The notes beneath the pieces were generated by a model. The model was not told the origin of the DNA. It made no database searches and saw only the letters and a list, made by a program, of their open reading frames with translations. DNA of 64,000 nucleotides from the NCBI GenBank assembly GCA_035581425.1, contig DATJVP010000098.1, positions 1 to 64,000 on the forward strand, written 5' to 3'. This DNA is from DASZHJ01 sp035581425 (lineage in GTDB: Bacteria > Pseudomonadota > Alphaproteobacteria > ATCC43930 > CGMCC-115725). Below, one piece after another: positions 1 to 7,903 of the stretch (position 1 is the stretch's first letter; the number at the start of each line of letters is the position of its first letter). The position numbers and the translations under genes were made by a program.

Positions 1-186
1 TTTTCTGTTCTCATCTCTGATGCCCCCTCCTCCCCGTGAGCATCGCGGCGCGCGGGGCCGCGCCGTGCGGTACGCGTCGGATTGAACCTCTGCGCGTTCC
101 GTCCGTCTTATCAGTGCAGAGAGCGCGCAAGGCGATCACCCGATCCTGCGATCGGAAGTGCAACGCCGATGAAAGGAACCGAGCAT

Positions 187-429
187 ATGAAGACACGAAT
201 TCTGGCGGCGGCGCTGGGAGCTGCCGCCCTCGTTGCGGCCGCGATCCCAGCCAAAGCCAATGCGGCCGATGCGGCCGGAAACGCCATCGCAAGTTGGATC
301 TTCGGCCTGCCAGCCGGCGGCACCGCCTGGGGTGCGGAATCCGACCACAATTTCTGCATCAGCGGCTGGAGCCTAGTCCAAACACCGGACGGCCAAATCA
401 TCTGGTGGTCCTGCCGAGACTTCAACTGA
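187..429 (+). CDS. small secreted peptide, cysteine pair (unknown function)
   Basis: An 80-residue protein of unknown function. The first 26 or so residues form a signal peptide (MKTR, a hydrophobic Ala/Leu/Val stretch, then AKANA-A), so the mature product is probably a periplasmic or extracellular peptide of about 54 residues. The ATG at 187 follows an AAAGGAA ribosome site (from 172). The C-terminal third holds FC-x2-GW-x-LV and then WWSC-R, giving two Cys separated by 18 residues, probably a disulfide. The same pattern recurs in the next gene, so the two are likely paralogues. I recognise no family. The peptide nature is fairly sure, the role unknown. Confidence 0.6.
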   Translation: MKTRILAAALGAAALVAAAIPAKANAADAAGNAIASWIFGLPAGGTAWGAESDHNFCISGWSLVQTPDGQIIWWSCRDFN

Positions 430-548
430 GGTCGATGAACGAATGGCGTCGCGGAGAGCATGACGAGGCGACCCTCCGCCATCCGATACCGACGATTTGC
501 CCGCGCCCCCAGGAGCGCAATACACCTGAAGACGAGAAGGATCTTGAA

Positions 549-761
549 ATGCGCGTCTCGATAATTCTGAAGATGGTATGCGTCGTCGCCACAGCAGCGG
601 CGCTGGTCGCGGCGACGACGGCTCGTGCGGATTGGACTGGCGATCCCGACTTTTGCTATGGCGGCTGGAAAGTCATCAAATCCGCCGGGCTTGGGGAAAC
701 TTGGTTTTGCCGGACTGCCACCTTCGGCGAGCCGGCATCCCAAATTCCGGACGAGCGCTGA
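549..761 (+). CDS. small secreted peptide, paralogue of the preceding one
   Basis: A 70-residue protein with an N-terminal signal peptide (MRVSIILK, a hydrophobic run, then TTARA-D), leaving a mature peptide of about 42 residues. The ATG at 549 follows GAGAAGGATC (from 534), a usable ribosome site. The mature part contains FC-x2-GW-x-VI-K and then TWFC-R, with two Cys 17 residues apart, matching the spacing and aromatic context of the peptide at 187-429. The two genes are 119 bp apart on one strand. Function unknown; a secreted disulfide-bonded peptide is inferred. Confidence 0.55.
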   Translation: MRVSIILKMVCVVATAAALVAATTARADWTGDPDFCYGGWKVIKSAGLGETWFCRTATFGEPASQIPDER

Positions 762-836
762 TCGCGCATCCTTCGTTTCGGCCGATGCGGCGAGCGAGGC
801 AACTCCTCGCCGCAACCGCCCGCCACCCGAAGCGCC

Positions 837-3380
837 TCAGCTCACCCCTTCCGCCATCACTTCCTTCACCTTGCCCGCGAGCTGCTTGAGGCTGAACGGC
901 TTCGGCAGGAAGTGGATCTCGCTGTCGGAGCCGAGGCGCTGGCGGAAGCTGTCTTCGGTGTAGCCGGAGATGAAGATCACCTTCATGTCCGGATGCGTCT
1001 CGCGCACGCTGCGGATCAAGGTAGGCCCGTCCATCTTCGGCATCACCACGTCCGTGATGAGGAGATCGATGCGGTCGCCGCCTGAGGCGATGACCTCGAG
1101 CGCGGCCTCGCCGCTTCGCGCCTCGATCACCTTGTAGCCCTTGTTGCGGAGCGCCCGCGCACTGAAGAGCCGCACGGGGTCCTCGTCCTCGACGAGCAGC
1201 ACCGTGCCGGCGCCCGTCAGGTCCTTGCCTTGCGCGGCCTCGCCGGGCTCGGCACGCTGCGCGGCAGCGACGTCTACTCCCTCGAGACGCGGGAGATAGA
1301 TCGAGAAGGTCGCCCCCTGCCCCGGCTCGCTCTCGACGAAGACGAAGCCGCCGGTCTGCCGCACGATGCCGTAGACGGTCGAGAGCCCGAGGCCGGTACC
1401 GGAGCCCACTTCCTTCGTCGAGAAGAAGGGCTCGAAGATGCGCTCGAGATTCTCCTTGGGAATGCCGATGCCAGTATCCCCGACCTCGACCAGCACGTAG
1501 TCGCCGCGCGGCATCACCTCGTGCCCGCGCCGGACGGGCGCGCGGAGCGTCGTGTTGCTCGTGCGGATCGAGAGCGTGCCGCCGGAGGGCATGGCGTCGC
1601 GGGCGTTGACGGCGAGATTGATGATGACCTGCTCGAGCTGACCCTGATCGACCTTGACGAGGCCGAGCTCGCGGCCGTGCACGACCCTGAGCTCGATGTT
1701 CTCGCCGATGAGACGCCGCAGCAGATGCGACAGCTCCGCGATCACGTCGGTGATGCTGAGGACGCGCGGCTGCAGGGTTTGTTGCCGCGAGAAGGCCAGG
1801 AGCTGGCGCACGAGATTGGCCGCGCGGTTCGCGTTCTGCTTGATCTGCATGATATCCGCGAAGGAGGGATCGCCGGGCCGGAAGCGGAGCAGCAGCAGGT
1901 CGCAGAACCCGATCATCGCGGTGAGCAAATTGTTGAAATCGTGCGCGACGCCGCCCGCGAGCTGGCCCACGGCCTGCATCTTCTGCGATTGCGCGAATTG
2001 GGTCTCCAGGCTCTTCTGGTCGGTGGTGTCGATGAAGTGCAGGATGAGGCCGCCCTTTGTCTCCTCCGGCGCGTCGAGCCGGCTCATGAAGACGCTCGCG
2101 GAGCGCTCGCGTGCGCCCTTGAGGCGCACCTCGATCGGTGCAACGAGCCGCCCCGTACCCTCGGCCGCGGCGGCAAGCTGGCGCGCGACCGTCCGCGCCT
2201 CGCTCTCGGGCAGAAACTCGACGAGCCGCTTGCCCAGGAGCTCCTCGGGCGCTGTGCCGAAGAGCGTGCCGAGCGCGCGGTTGGCCTCGCTAAAGCAGCC
2301 CTGCCCATCGAGGAGCGCCACACCCGTAGGTGCATCCGCGAAGAAGCGCTGGAAGCGCAGCCGCGATTGCCTCAGCGCCTCCTCCCACTCGCGCTCCGGC
2401 GTCAAGTCGCGCACGACCGAGCGCGTTCTGAGCCCGCTTTCCGTCTGCACCACCGTCTGCGTGATCGAGGCAAGGACGGTCCGGCCCTGCCGCCCCCTGA
2501 GCGCGACCTCGCCGCGCTGCGGCAGCGTGCCGCTCGAGGCGAAGGGCGCATGCGGCGGGCTTCCCGACGGGCTCGCGCCCGCAATGAAATCCCGAAGCAG
2601 CGCGCCGCGCTCCACGAGCTCGCCCGGGGAGGCGCCGAGCCAATCCGCGAAGGCCTGGTTCACGAACAGGAACTTCCCGTCGGCGTCGACGGAGTAAAAG
2701 CCGATGGGCGCGTGGTCGAGGAAGTCCGCGAGCTTCATCTGCTCGTCGCGGATCACCTGCTCCATCTCGTGGCGCGCGGTCACGTCCTCGAAGCTCCAGA
2801 GCGTGTAGCCCGCGCGGCTCGGCAGCGAGTTGATCGCGAGATTGAACCAGGCGGCCTGGCCCGCACCGTCGCGGAGCGCGATCCTTCCACGCACGCGGCC
2901 ATGGCTGAAGGCCTCGTCGCGGAGCCGCTGGAACTCCTCGGCGGAGCCGGATTCGCGTGCGAGCCTGCGCGCGATCGATTCCAGGGGATCGACGTCGCCG
3001 TCGGGGAAAAGCGCCCGGAAGGCCGCATTTGCGTAGGCAACGCTCCCGTCCGGCGCCAGCACCAAATGCGCGCTGGCGGAGGCTTCGAGCGCATGCGCGA
3101 GGAGATCGACCCGGCCAGAGAGCGCACCGTGGACGCGCTTTGCGACCACCGCCGCGACGCCGAAGAGCAGCGCGAGCGCCGCCAGGAATCCGGCCGCCGA
3201 CCACGCAATGAAGCGCTGGGCGAGACCGGCGAGGGTGAAGGCCGCGACGAGCAGCGCCGCCGCCGCGAGCGTCGCCGCGAGCACGCTGAGCCGGTACATC
3301 CAGCGCGGCACTGCGGCGTCCGCGGACGCGGACGTCGAAGGCTTGCGGCTGGCCAGCAAGGCAGGGCTCACGAGCGCCAT
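837..3380 (-). CDS. cckA: hybrid sensor histidine kinase CckA
   Basis: CckA is the membrane hybrid kinase/phosphatase that feeds phosphate through ChpT to CtrA in alphaproteobacteria. Two membrane helices lie near the N-terminus, then two to three PAS-like segments, a HisKA domain with the phospho-acceptor in GGVAHDFNNLL (near residue 470), a HATPase domain with NARDAMPSGG and GTGLGLSTVYG, and a C-terminal receiver with VEDED, TDVVMPKMDG and the Lys of LPKPF. I start at the ATG at 3380, after GGGAGGAG and GGGAG; an in-frame GTG at 3446 would add 22 residues but has a poorer ribosome site. It follows flhB on the same strand and is probably the last gene of the flgB-flhB operon, tying CtrA activation to flagellar gene expression. 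Confidence 0.9.
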   Translation of the reverse strand: MALVSPALLASRKPSTSASADAAVPRWMYRLSVLAATLAAAALLVAAFTLAGLAQRFIAWSAAGFLAALALLFGVAAVVAKRVHGALSGRVDLLAHALEASASAHLVLAPDGSVAYANAAFRALFPDGDVDPLESIARRLARESGSAEEFQRLRDEAFSHGRVRGRIALRDGAGQAAWFNLAINSLPSRAGYTLWSFEDVTARHEMEQVIRDEQMKLADFLDHAPIGFYSVDADGKFLFVNQAFADWLGASPGELVERGALLRDFIAGASPSGSPPHAPFASSGTLPQRGEVALRGRQGRTVLASITQTVVQTESGLRTRSVVRDLTPEREWEEALRQSRLRFQRFFADAPTGVALLDGQGCFSEANRALGTLFGTAPEELLGKRLVEFLPESEARTVARQLAAAAEGTGRLVAPIEVRLKGARERSASVFMSRLDAPEETKGGLILHFIDTTDQKSLETQFAQSQKMQAVGQLAGGVAHDFNNLLTAMIGFCDLLLLRFRPGDPSFADIMQIKQNANRAANLVRQLLAFSRQQTLQPRVLSITDVIAELSHLLRRLIGENIELRVVHGRELGLVKVDQGQLEQVIINLAVNARDAMPSGGTLSIRTSNTTLRAPVRRGHEVMPRGDYVLVEVGDTGIGIPKENLERIFEPFFSTKEVGSGTGLGLSTVYGIVRQTGGFVFVESEPGQGATFSIYLPRLEGVDVAAAQRAEPGEAAQGKDLTGAGTVLLVEDEDPVRLFSARALRNKGYKVIEARSGEAALEVIASGGDRIDLLITDVVMPKMDGPTLIRSVRETHPDMKVIFISGYTEDSFRQRLGSDSEIHFLPKPFSLKQLAGKVKEVMAEGVS

Positions 3381-3468
3381 GCCGCTCCCGTCTCCTCCCT
3401 TCCCCCTCGATTCGGTGGCTATGTAGTCTACCATAGGTGACGGCACAACGCGCCGTGCGTCCTTCCCA

Positions 3469-4554
3469 TCACGCTCGCTGAGCCCGCGGCTTGAGCTTGC
3501 CCTGCAGACGCAGGACGTAGCCGATGATCTCCGCGACCGCGCGATAGTGCTCCGGCGGGATTTCCTGATCGAGCTCGACGCCGCCGTAGAGGGCGCGTGC
3601 GAGAGGAGGGTTCTCGACGATCGGGACCTTGTTCTCTTGTGCGACCTCGCGGATGCGCTGCGCGAGGTGATCGGCGCCCTTCGCCACGACCTTGGGCGCG
3701 CCTTCGGTTCCCATCTCGTATTTGAGCGCGACGGCGTAGTGCGTGGGGTTGGTCACGACGACGGAGGCCGTCGGCACTGCTGCCATCATGCGCTTCCTCG
3801 CGCGGTCCATCCGGATCTGGCGGAGCCGAGCGCGGATCATGGGATCGCCCTCGGACTGTTTGTGCTCCTCCTTCACCTCCTGCTTCGACATGCGCATGGA
3901 GCGCATGAAGCTCAGGCGCTGGTAGCCGTAGTCGACGACGGCGATGATGGTGAGCGCGATGAAAACGCCGAGGCCGAGCCGCCCTGCAAGCCGCACGATC
4001 TCGCTGAGCGCAACGCCGGCCTCGGCGCCGGAGAGAACCGTCATCCCCGCGAGCTCCGGCCGCATCAGCATGGCCGCAAGCGCGACTACGACCGCGAGCT
4101 TCGCGAGGGTTTTGGAGAATTCCGCGAGCGAGCGCATCGAGAAGAGCCGCGAGAAGCCGCGCGCGGGCGAGAGGTTCTCGAGTTTCGGCACCAGCTTCTC
4201 GCTCGCGAAGACGAAGCCAGTCTGCACCAGCGCCCCCGCGACCGCAGCGACGAGGAGCAGCCCCAGCGGCACCAGCAGCGCGCCACCTACCGTAGTGAGC
4301 GTGACTCCGACCGCCGACAAGAGCTTGTCGCCGCCGGCGATGTGCTCGGGGGCTTCGATATAAGGGAGCAGCGCCGCGCCGATGGTGCGCGCGGTCGTCG
4401 GCGCGACGAAGACGAGGAGCCCCAGCGAGGTCCCGATCATGAACCAGTTGTTGATCTCGCGGGATTGGACGACCTGGCCCTTGTCGCGGGCCTTGCTCAG
4501 CCTTCGTTGCGAGGGTTCTTCGGTCTTTTGGCTTTGGTCGACGTCGTCCGCCAC
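3469..4554 (-). CDS. flhB: flagellar export switch protein FlhB
   Basis: FlhB is the inner-membrane export-gate protein that switches secretion from rod/hook to filament substrates. The 361-residue length is normal. Four hydrophobic segments occupy residues 30-210, and the cytoplasmic domain carries the autocleavage site NPTH near residue 270, followed by the conserved YAVALKYE. The start is a GTG at 4554, 3 bases after the fliR stop and after GGAGG, which suggests coupling to fliR. It has the usual basic N-terminus (QKTEEPSQRRLSKARDKGQ). A second gene homologous only to the part after NPTH lies at 6964-7266. Confidence 0.97.
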   Translation of the reverse strand: MADDVDQSQKTEEPSQRRLSKARDKGQVVQSREINNWFMIGTSLGLLVFVAPTTARTIGAALLPYIEAPEHIAGGDKLLSAVGVTLTTVGGALLVPLGLLLVAAVAGALVQTGFVFASEKLVPKLENLSPARGFSRLFSMRSLAEFSKTLAKLAVVVALAAMLMRPELAGMTVLSGAEAGVALSEIVRLAGRLGLGVFIALTIIAVVDYGYQRLSFMRSMRMSKQEVKEEHKQSEGDPMIRARLRQIRMDRARKRMMAAVPTASVVVTNPTHYAVALKYEMGTEGAPKVVAKGADHLAQRIREVAQENKVPIVENPPLARALYGGVELDQEIPPEHYRAVAEIIGYVLRLQGKLKPRAQRA

Positions 4555-4557
4555 GGC

Positions 4558-5319
4558 TCAGCCTCCGGTGAGACGGACGAAGTCCGCGGCAAAGCGCTCG
4601 ATGAACCATTGCATGCCGCTCGTGAGCAGCAACGCGAAAGCGACGAGACCCGCGACGATCTGCAGGGGTTGCACGACGAAGAGAATTTGGAGCTGCGGCG
4701 CGAGCCGCGAGATCAGGCCCACGGCCACGTAGAAGATCGTTCCGATGACGAGGAAGGGTGCGGCGATCTCGACCCCGATCCGGAAGCTCTCTGTCACCGC
4801 GCGCGCGATCGCGTCCGAGGCATCGCCCCATTGCGCGATCTCGCCGGGATGGAAGACGCCGTAGCTCGCGACGAGGCCGCGCAGCATCGGATGATGCAGG
4901 TCCGCAAGGAAGATCACCAGCACGCCCGCTACGCTATAGAAGGCGCTGGTGATCGCCTCCTGTTGCTGCACCGCGGGGTTGAAGATGAGGGCGGCGGAGA
5001 GGCCTAGCTGCACCGAGACGACGCTCCCCGCGACCTGGAGCGCCGCGAGCAGGATGCGGGCGACGGTGCCGAGGAAGAGCCCGACCGCGATCTCGCCGCC
5101 GAGCAAGAGAAGGAGCCCGATGGGTTCGCCCGGAAGCGGCGGCAGCGTCGGGGCGATTCCGGGCGCCGCGAGAAGCGTGAGGCCGAGCGCGAGGACAAGA
5201 CGCAGCCGCGGCGCGACGTAGACCTCGCCGAACCCCGGGAGCAGCATCAGCGCCGAGCCCAGCCGGGCGAAGACCAGGAAAGCCGCGAAAAGATTGGCGG
5301 GCAGGAGCTGGTCGAGCAT
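4558..5319 (-). CDS. fliR: flagellar export gate protein FliR
   Basis: FliR (253 residues) is a membrane subunit of the type III export gate that assembles with FliP and FliQ. It is almost wholly hydrophobic, with about six membrane segments, and shows family features such as FARLGSALMLLPGFGEVYV near the N-terminus and VGLISRLAPQLQ towards the C-terminus. It lies 9 bp after fliQ and just before flhB, the standard fliQ-fliR-flhB order. Confidence 0.96.
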   Translation of the reverse strand: MLDQLLPANLFAAFLVFARLGSALMLLPGFGEVYVAPRLRLVLALGLTLLAAPGIAPTLPPLPGEPIGLLLLLGGEIAVGLFLGTVARILLAALQVAGSVVSVQLGLSAALIFNPAVQQQEAITSAFYSVAGVLVIFLADLHHPMLRGLVASYGVFHPGEIAQWGDASDAIARAVTESFRIGVEIAAPFLVIGTIFYVAVGLISRLAPQLQILFVVQPLQIVAGLVAFALLLTSGMQWFIERFAADFVRLTGG

Positions 5320-5328
5320 CGCCCGCGC

Positions 5329-5592
5329 TCAGCCCGTCGCCACGCGCTGGAAGAGCGTCTGCGTGAAGGTCGTGAGGGTCGTCAGCATCACCGGCAGCAG
5401 GACCAGAAGCGAGAGCATGATGACGAGGATCTTCGGCACGAAGGTCAGCGTCATCTCCTGGATTTGCGTTAGCGCCTGCAGCACGGAGATCGCAAGCCCC
5501 ACTGCAAGCGCCAGCAGCATCACCGGCGCGCCGATCTTGAGCGCGACGAAGATCGCCTCGTTCCCGATGCCGAGGATTTCAAGGGTGCTCAT
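5329..5592 (-). CDS. fliQ: flagellar export gate protein FliQ
   Basis: FliQ is a small (87 residues) two-helix membrane subunit of the FliPQR export gate. The sequence from MSTLEILGIGNEAIF through two hydrophobic helices, with LTQIQEMTLTFVPK in the loop, is typical. The frame is open upstream to 5640, but the ATG at 5592 gives the family-standard N-terminus. It is followed by fliR after a short gap. Confidence 0.95.
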   Translation of the reverse strand: MSTLEILGIGNEAIFVALKIGAPVMLLALAVGLAISVLQALTQIQEMTLTFVPKILVIMLSLLVLLPVMLTTLTTFTQTLFQRVATG

Positions 5593-5660
5593 GGAAGGTA
5601 TCGTCCCTGCGGCGCATTTGCTTCGATGCCGGCCGCACACACGCCCTGCGAGCCGCCGGC

Positions 5661-5969
5661 TCAGATCGCCATCTTGATGATGTCTTGATAGGCCTGGATG
5701 ACGCGGTCGCGGACGGCAACGACCGTCTCGAGCGTTGTCTCGGCGTTTGCGACGGCCGCCGCCACTTGCGCGATGTCGGCTTTGCCGACGACGCCTGCGA
5801 AGCTCGTCTGCTCGCCCTGCTTCAAGCTTCCGATGACGTTGTCCGCGGCCTGGCGGAGGAGATCGCCGAAACCGCCGCCGCCGTCCTCGCGCGGGGCAAG
5901 GCCGGGAGCGGCGCCGATCTTGCCGGCGTTGCTATAGGCGGTGATCGCGTTCGTGACGGGGTCGGGCAT
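5661..5969 (-). CDS. fliE: flagellar hook-basal body protein FliE
   Basis: FliE (102 residues) connects the MS ring and export gate to the proximal rod and is itself exported. The C-terminal half is conserved: a helix with TSFAGVVGKADIAQVAAAV, then NAETTLETVVAVRDRVIQAYQ and the terminal IIKMAI. The N-terminal half contains a Gly-rich linker. It lies between flgC and fliQ on the same strand, with an AGGT ribosome site just before the ATG. Confidence 0.95.
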   Translation of the reverse strand: MPDPVTNAITAYSNAGKIGAAPGLAPREDGGGGFGDLLRQAADNVIGSLKQGEQTSFAGVVGKADIAQVAAAVANAETTLETVVAVRDRVIQAYQDIIKMAI

Positions 5970-5994
5970 CGGGACCTAGCTCCTAGGCTGCGGC

Positions 5995-6405
5995 TCAGGC
6001 GCGCAGCAAGTCGAGGGTGCGCGAGATCATCGCCTTCGCCGCGTCGATCACGGTGAGGTTCGCCTGGTAGTTCTGCTGCGCGTCGCGCATATCCATGATC
6101 TCCACCAGCGGATTGACGTTGGGGAGCTTTACATAGCCGTCGGCATCGGCGACGGGATTGCCGGGGTCGTAGCGGCGCTCGAAATCGCCGTTGGCGCTCT
6201 GGACCGGCCCCGCCTTGACCGCGGTCGCGCCGAGGCTGCGGTCGAGCACGCTGCGGAAGCTGATGACCTTGCGACGATAGGGATCGCCGCCGGGAGTGGT
6301 CGGCGTCGAATCCGCATTGGCGAGATTCTCCGCGATCACCTTGAGCCGGTTTCCCTGCGCAGCCATGCCGCCGAAGGCGAGCTGCATCGAGGTCTGAAGG
6401 TCCAT
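5995..6405 (-). CDS. flgC: flagellar proximal rod protein FlgC
   Basis: FlgC (136 residues) is a proximal rod subunit exported by the flagellar apparatus. The N-terminus has the axial-protein pattern LQTSMQLAFGGMAAQGNRLKVIAENLANADST, and the C-terminus has YVKLPNVNPLVEIMDMRDAQQNYQANL with the final helix AMISRTLDLLRA. It lies 14 bp after flgB. Confidence 0.96.
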   Translation of the reverse strand: MDLQTSMQLAFGGMAAQGNRLKVIAENLANADSTPTTPGGDPYRRKVISFRSVLDRSLGATAVKAGPVQSANGDFERRYDPGNPVADADGYVKLPNVNPLVEIMDMRDAQQNYQANLTVIDAAKAMISRTLDLLRA

Positions 6406-6419
6406 CTAGTCCTCCGGCC

Positions 6420-6806
6420 TTAGGTGCCGCGCCCGAGGGCGGTCTTGAGCATTGCGAGCTGCTTTTGGTAGAGGCTCGTCATGAAGGCGTAGTCGCTCGT
6501 GGTCTGGCTCACCTTCATGATTTCGGACTCGAGCTGCACCTTTCCCGAAGGCGCGGTGCGCTCGAAGCCGTTGGGGTTCTTACCCGGAAGCGGCGACGCC
6601 GAGACGCCGGAGCTCGCCGGCGCCATCTCGAGCGCGCCGGTCTTGCCCGCGAGGACGGTGCGGAAATCGAGGGGCTTCAGGTCGGAGCCCTGAAATCCAA
6701 CGGTGCTGGCATTGGCGACGTTCTCGGCGAGCACGGTCTGCCGCGCCCCGAGCCACGCCAACTTCTTCGCCATCGCCTTGAAGAGAGGTATCTGCGTGAG
6801 GTCCAT
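6420..6806 (-). CDS. flgB: flagellar proximal rod protein FlgB
   Basis: FlgB (128 residues) is a proximal rod subunit and appears to be the first gene of the operon flgB-flgC-fliE-fliQ-fliR-flhB-cckA. The N-terminal helix contains LGARQTVLAENVANASTVGF, the axial-protein signature, and the C-terminus SDYAFMTSLYQKQLAMLKTAL is conserved. The upstream intergenic region (6807-6963) carries a CtrA-like box and separates it from a divergent operon. Confidence 0.95.
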   Translation of the reverse strand: MDLTQIPLFKAMAKKLAWLGARQTVLAENVANASTVGFQGSDLKPLDFRTVLAGKTGALEMAPASSGVSASPLPGKNPNGFERTAPSGKVQLESEIMKVSQTTSDYAFMTSLYQKQLAMLKTALGRGT

Positions 6807-6857
6807 CGCACCCGCGTCGAGGCCGAGCCTATGGGCGGGATCTTTGCGCTTATTCCA

Positions 6858-6873
6858 TTAAAAACCGGTAAAC
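6858..6873. promoter_or_regulatory. CtrA-like box between flgB and the fliO-fliP operon
   Basis: The sequence reads TTAA-N7-TAAAC on the plus strand (TTTA-N7-TTAA on the minus strand), one mismatch from the CtrA consensus TTAA-N7-TTAA(C). It lies about 52 bp upstream of the flgB ATG and about 90 bp upstream of the divergent TTG at 6964, so it could serve either operon. CtrA control is inferred from the motif and from the class II position of these genes. Confidence 0.5.
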
Positions 6874-6963
6874 CCCGGGTCGGAGTGAGGGGGGTAGCGA
6901 TCAACCAGATGTTAAGGCTGATTTGCCAGTATCTCCGGCGAATTAGCCGATATCGGATCGCCC

Positions 6964-7266
6964 TTGCCCCCTGACCGCCAAGCGCCCCAGAAGCCCGCCC
7001 TCGCCGTGGCGCTGCGCTACGCGCGGGGTGAGGCCGATGCGCCTCGGGTCGTCGCCAGCGGTCGCGGGGAGATCGCCGAGCGCATCCTCGCCCTCGCCTT
7101 CGAGCACGGGGTCAAGGTGCGCGAGGACGCCGATCTCGCGCAGCTTCTGGCGGCGGTCGAGATCGGCGAGCAGATCCCCGTCGCGGCCTTCGCCGCCGTC
7201 GCCGAGATCCTCGTCTACATCTATCGCGCCAATCGCCGCCCGGCGCCTCAGGGAGCAACGCCATGA
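6964..7266 (+). CDS. stand-alone FlhB C-terminal domain homologue
   Basis: This 100-residue protein aligns with FlhB only downstream of the NPTH cleavage site. PALAVALRYARGEADAPRVVASG matches the FlhB stretch that begins just after NPTH, and the remainder (EIAERI, EHGVKVREDADLAQLL, IGEQIPVAAFAAVAEILVYIYR) follows the FlhB C-terminal fold. It has no membrane helices and no NPTH, so it resembles a pre-cut FlhB C-terminal fragment. Related small proteins (FlhX/YlqH type) occur in other bacteria. The start is a TTG at 6964 with a weak ribosome site, so the exact N-terminus is uncertain. Its stop overlaps the next start. Confidence 0.8.
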   Translation: MPPDRQAPQKPALAVALRYARGEADAPRVVASGRGEIAERILALAFEHGVKVREDADLAQLLAAVEIGEQIPVAAFAAVAEILVYIYRANRRPAPQGATP

Positions 7267-7580
7267 GCGAGAGCCAAGTCCTTCCCGCAATCGACCTCGT
7301 CTCCAGCACCGTCAGCACCGCGCGCACCGCGATCGGCACCGGCCACCTCGTGGACATGACGAGCCTCGACGGCGCGGTCGCCGATCTCTGCGCTGCCGTC
7401 GCTGCACTTCCGCAGCCGCATCTGGCCGCCGCGGCGCGGAAGCTCGCGCGTCTCGCCGACGATCTCGCCGCACTCGCCACGGCGCTCGCGACACAGCGCG
7501 AGGCGATGGAGCGCGCGAGCCGCGCCGAGGCGCGCCAGCGCGCGATCGAAGCCTATCCCGCCGAGACCTCGGGCTCCTGA
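7263..7580 (+). CDS. small hypothetical protein in the fliO-fliP operon
   Basis: A 105-residue protein I do not recognise. Its ATG overlaps the preceding stop (ATGA), which indicates translational coupling. The sequence is Ala-rich and predicted largely helical, with two amphipathic stretches (DLCAAVAALPQPHLAAAARKLARLADDLAAL and a charged tail), and has no Cys, signal peptide or membrane segment. Its place between the FlhB-like protein and fliO suggests a cytoplasmic accessory or chaperone of flagellar export; this is inference from context only. Confidence 0.65.
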   Translation: MSESQVLPAIDLVSSTVSTARTAIGTGHLVDMTSLDGAVADLCAAVAALPQPHLAAAARKLARLADDLAALATALATQREAMERASRAEARQRAIEAYPAETSGS

Positions 7581-7597
7581 GTCTCGGCGATCCCCGC

Positions 7598-7903
7598 ATG
7601 GGCCTCGACGTCTATCTCCGATTTGCGCTCGCGCTCGTCCTGGTGATCGCGCTCATCGGCGCGCTCGCTTGGATCGTGCGGCGCATGGGCTGGGGGAGCC
7701 GCTTCGTCGCTCCTGCCGCGAAGCGCCGGCTTGGCATCCTCGAGGTGCTGCCGCTCGACGGCAAGCGCCGCTTGGTGTTGCTGCGTCGCGACGAGGCCGA
7801 GCACCTCATCCTCCTAGGCGCCGACCGCGACCTCCTGATCGAATCCGCGATCGGCCGCGCGAAGGCCGATTTCGGCGCCATGGTGGAGCAGAGCCGGACA
7901 TGA
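7598..7903 (+). CDS. fliO: flagellar biosynthesis protein FliO
   Basis: FliO (101 residues) is a scaffold for assembly of the FliP ring in the export gate. It has one N-terminal membrane helix (YLRFALALVLVIALIGALAWIV) followed by a basic cytoplasmic domain with the family motif RRLGILEVLPLDGKRRLVLL and EHLILLG. The ATG at 7598 is chosen because it precedes the membrane helix directly. The stop overlaps the fliP start by 4 bp. Confidence 0.88.
   Translation: MGLDVYLRFALALVLVIALIGALAWIVRRMGWGSRFVAPAAKRRLGILEVLPLDGKRRLVLLRRDEAEHLILLGADRDLLIESAIGRAKADFGAMVEQSRT

Noticed and set aside
1230..3440. A 736-residue open frame on the plus strand
   Set aside because: Antisense to cckA, with low-complexity Arg/Ala/Glu/Leu composition and no recognisable domain. 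An artefact of high GC third positions.
3381..3446. GTG start of CckA at 3446 adding 22 residues
   Set aside because: The ATG at 3380 has a better ribosome site (GGGAGGAG/GGGAG) and precedes the membrane helices directly; the longer form was not chosen but is not excluded.
3428..4831. A 467-residue minus-strand frame overlapping flhB and fliR
   Set aside because: A frameshifted shadow of flhB and fliR with Arg-rich, motif-free sequence.
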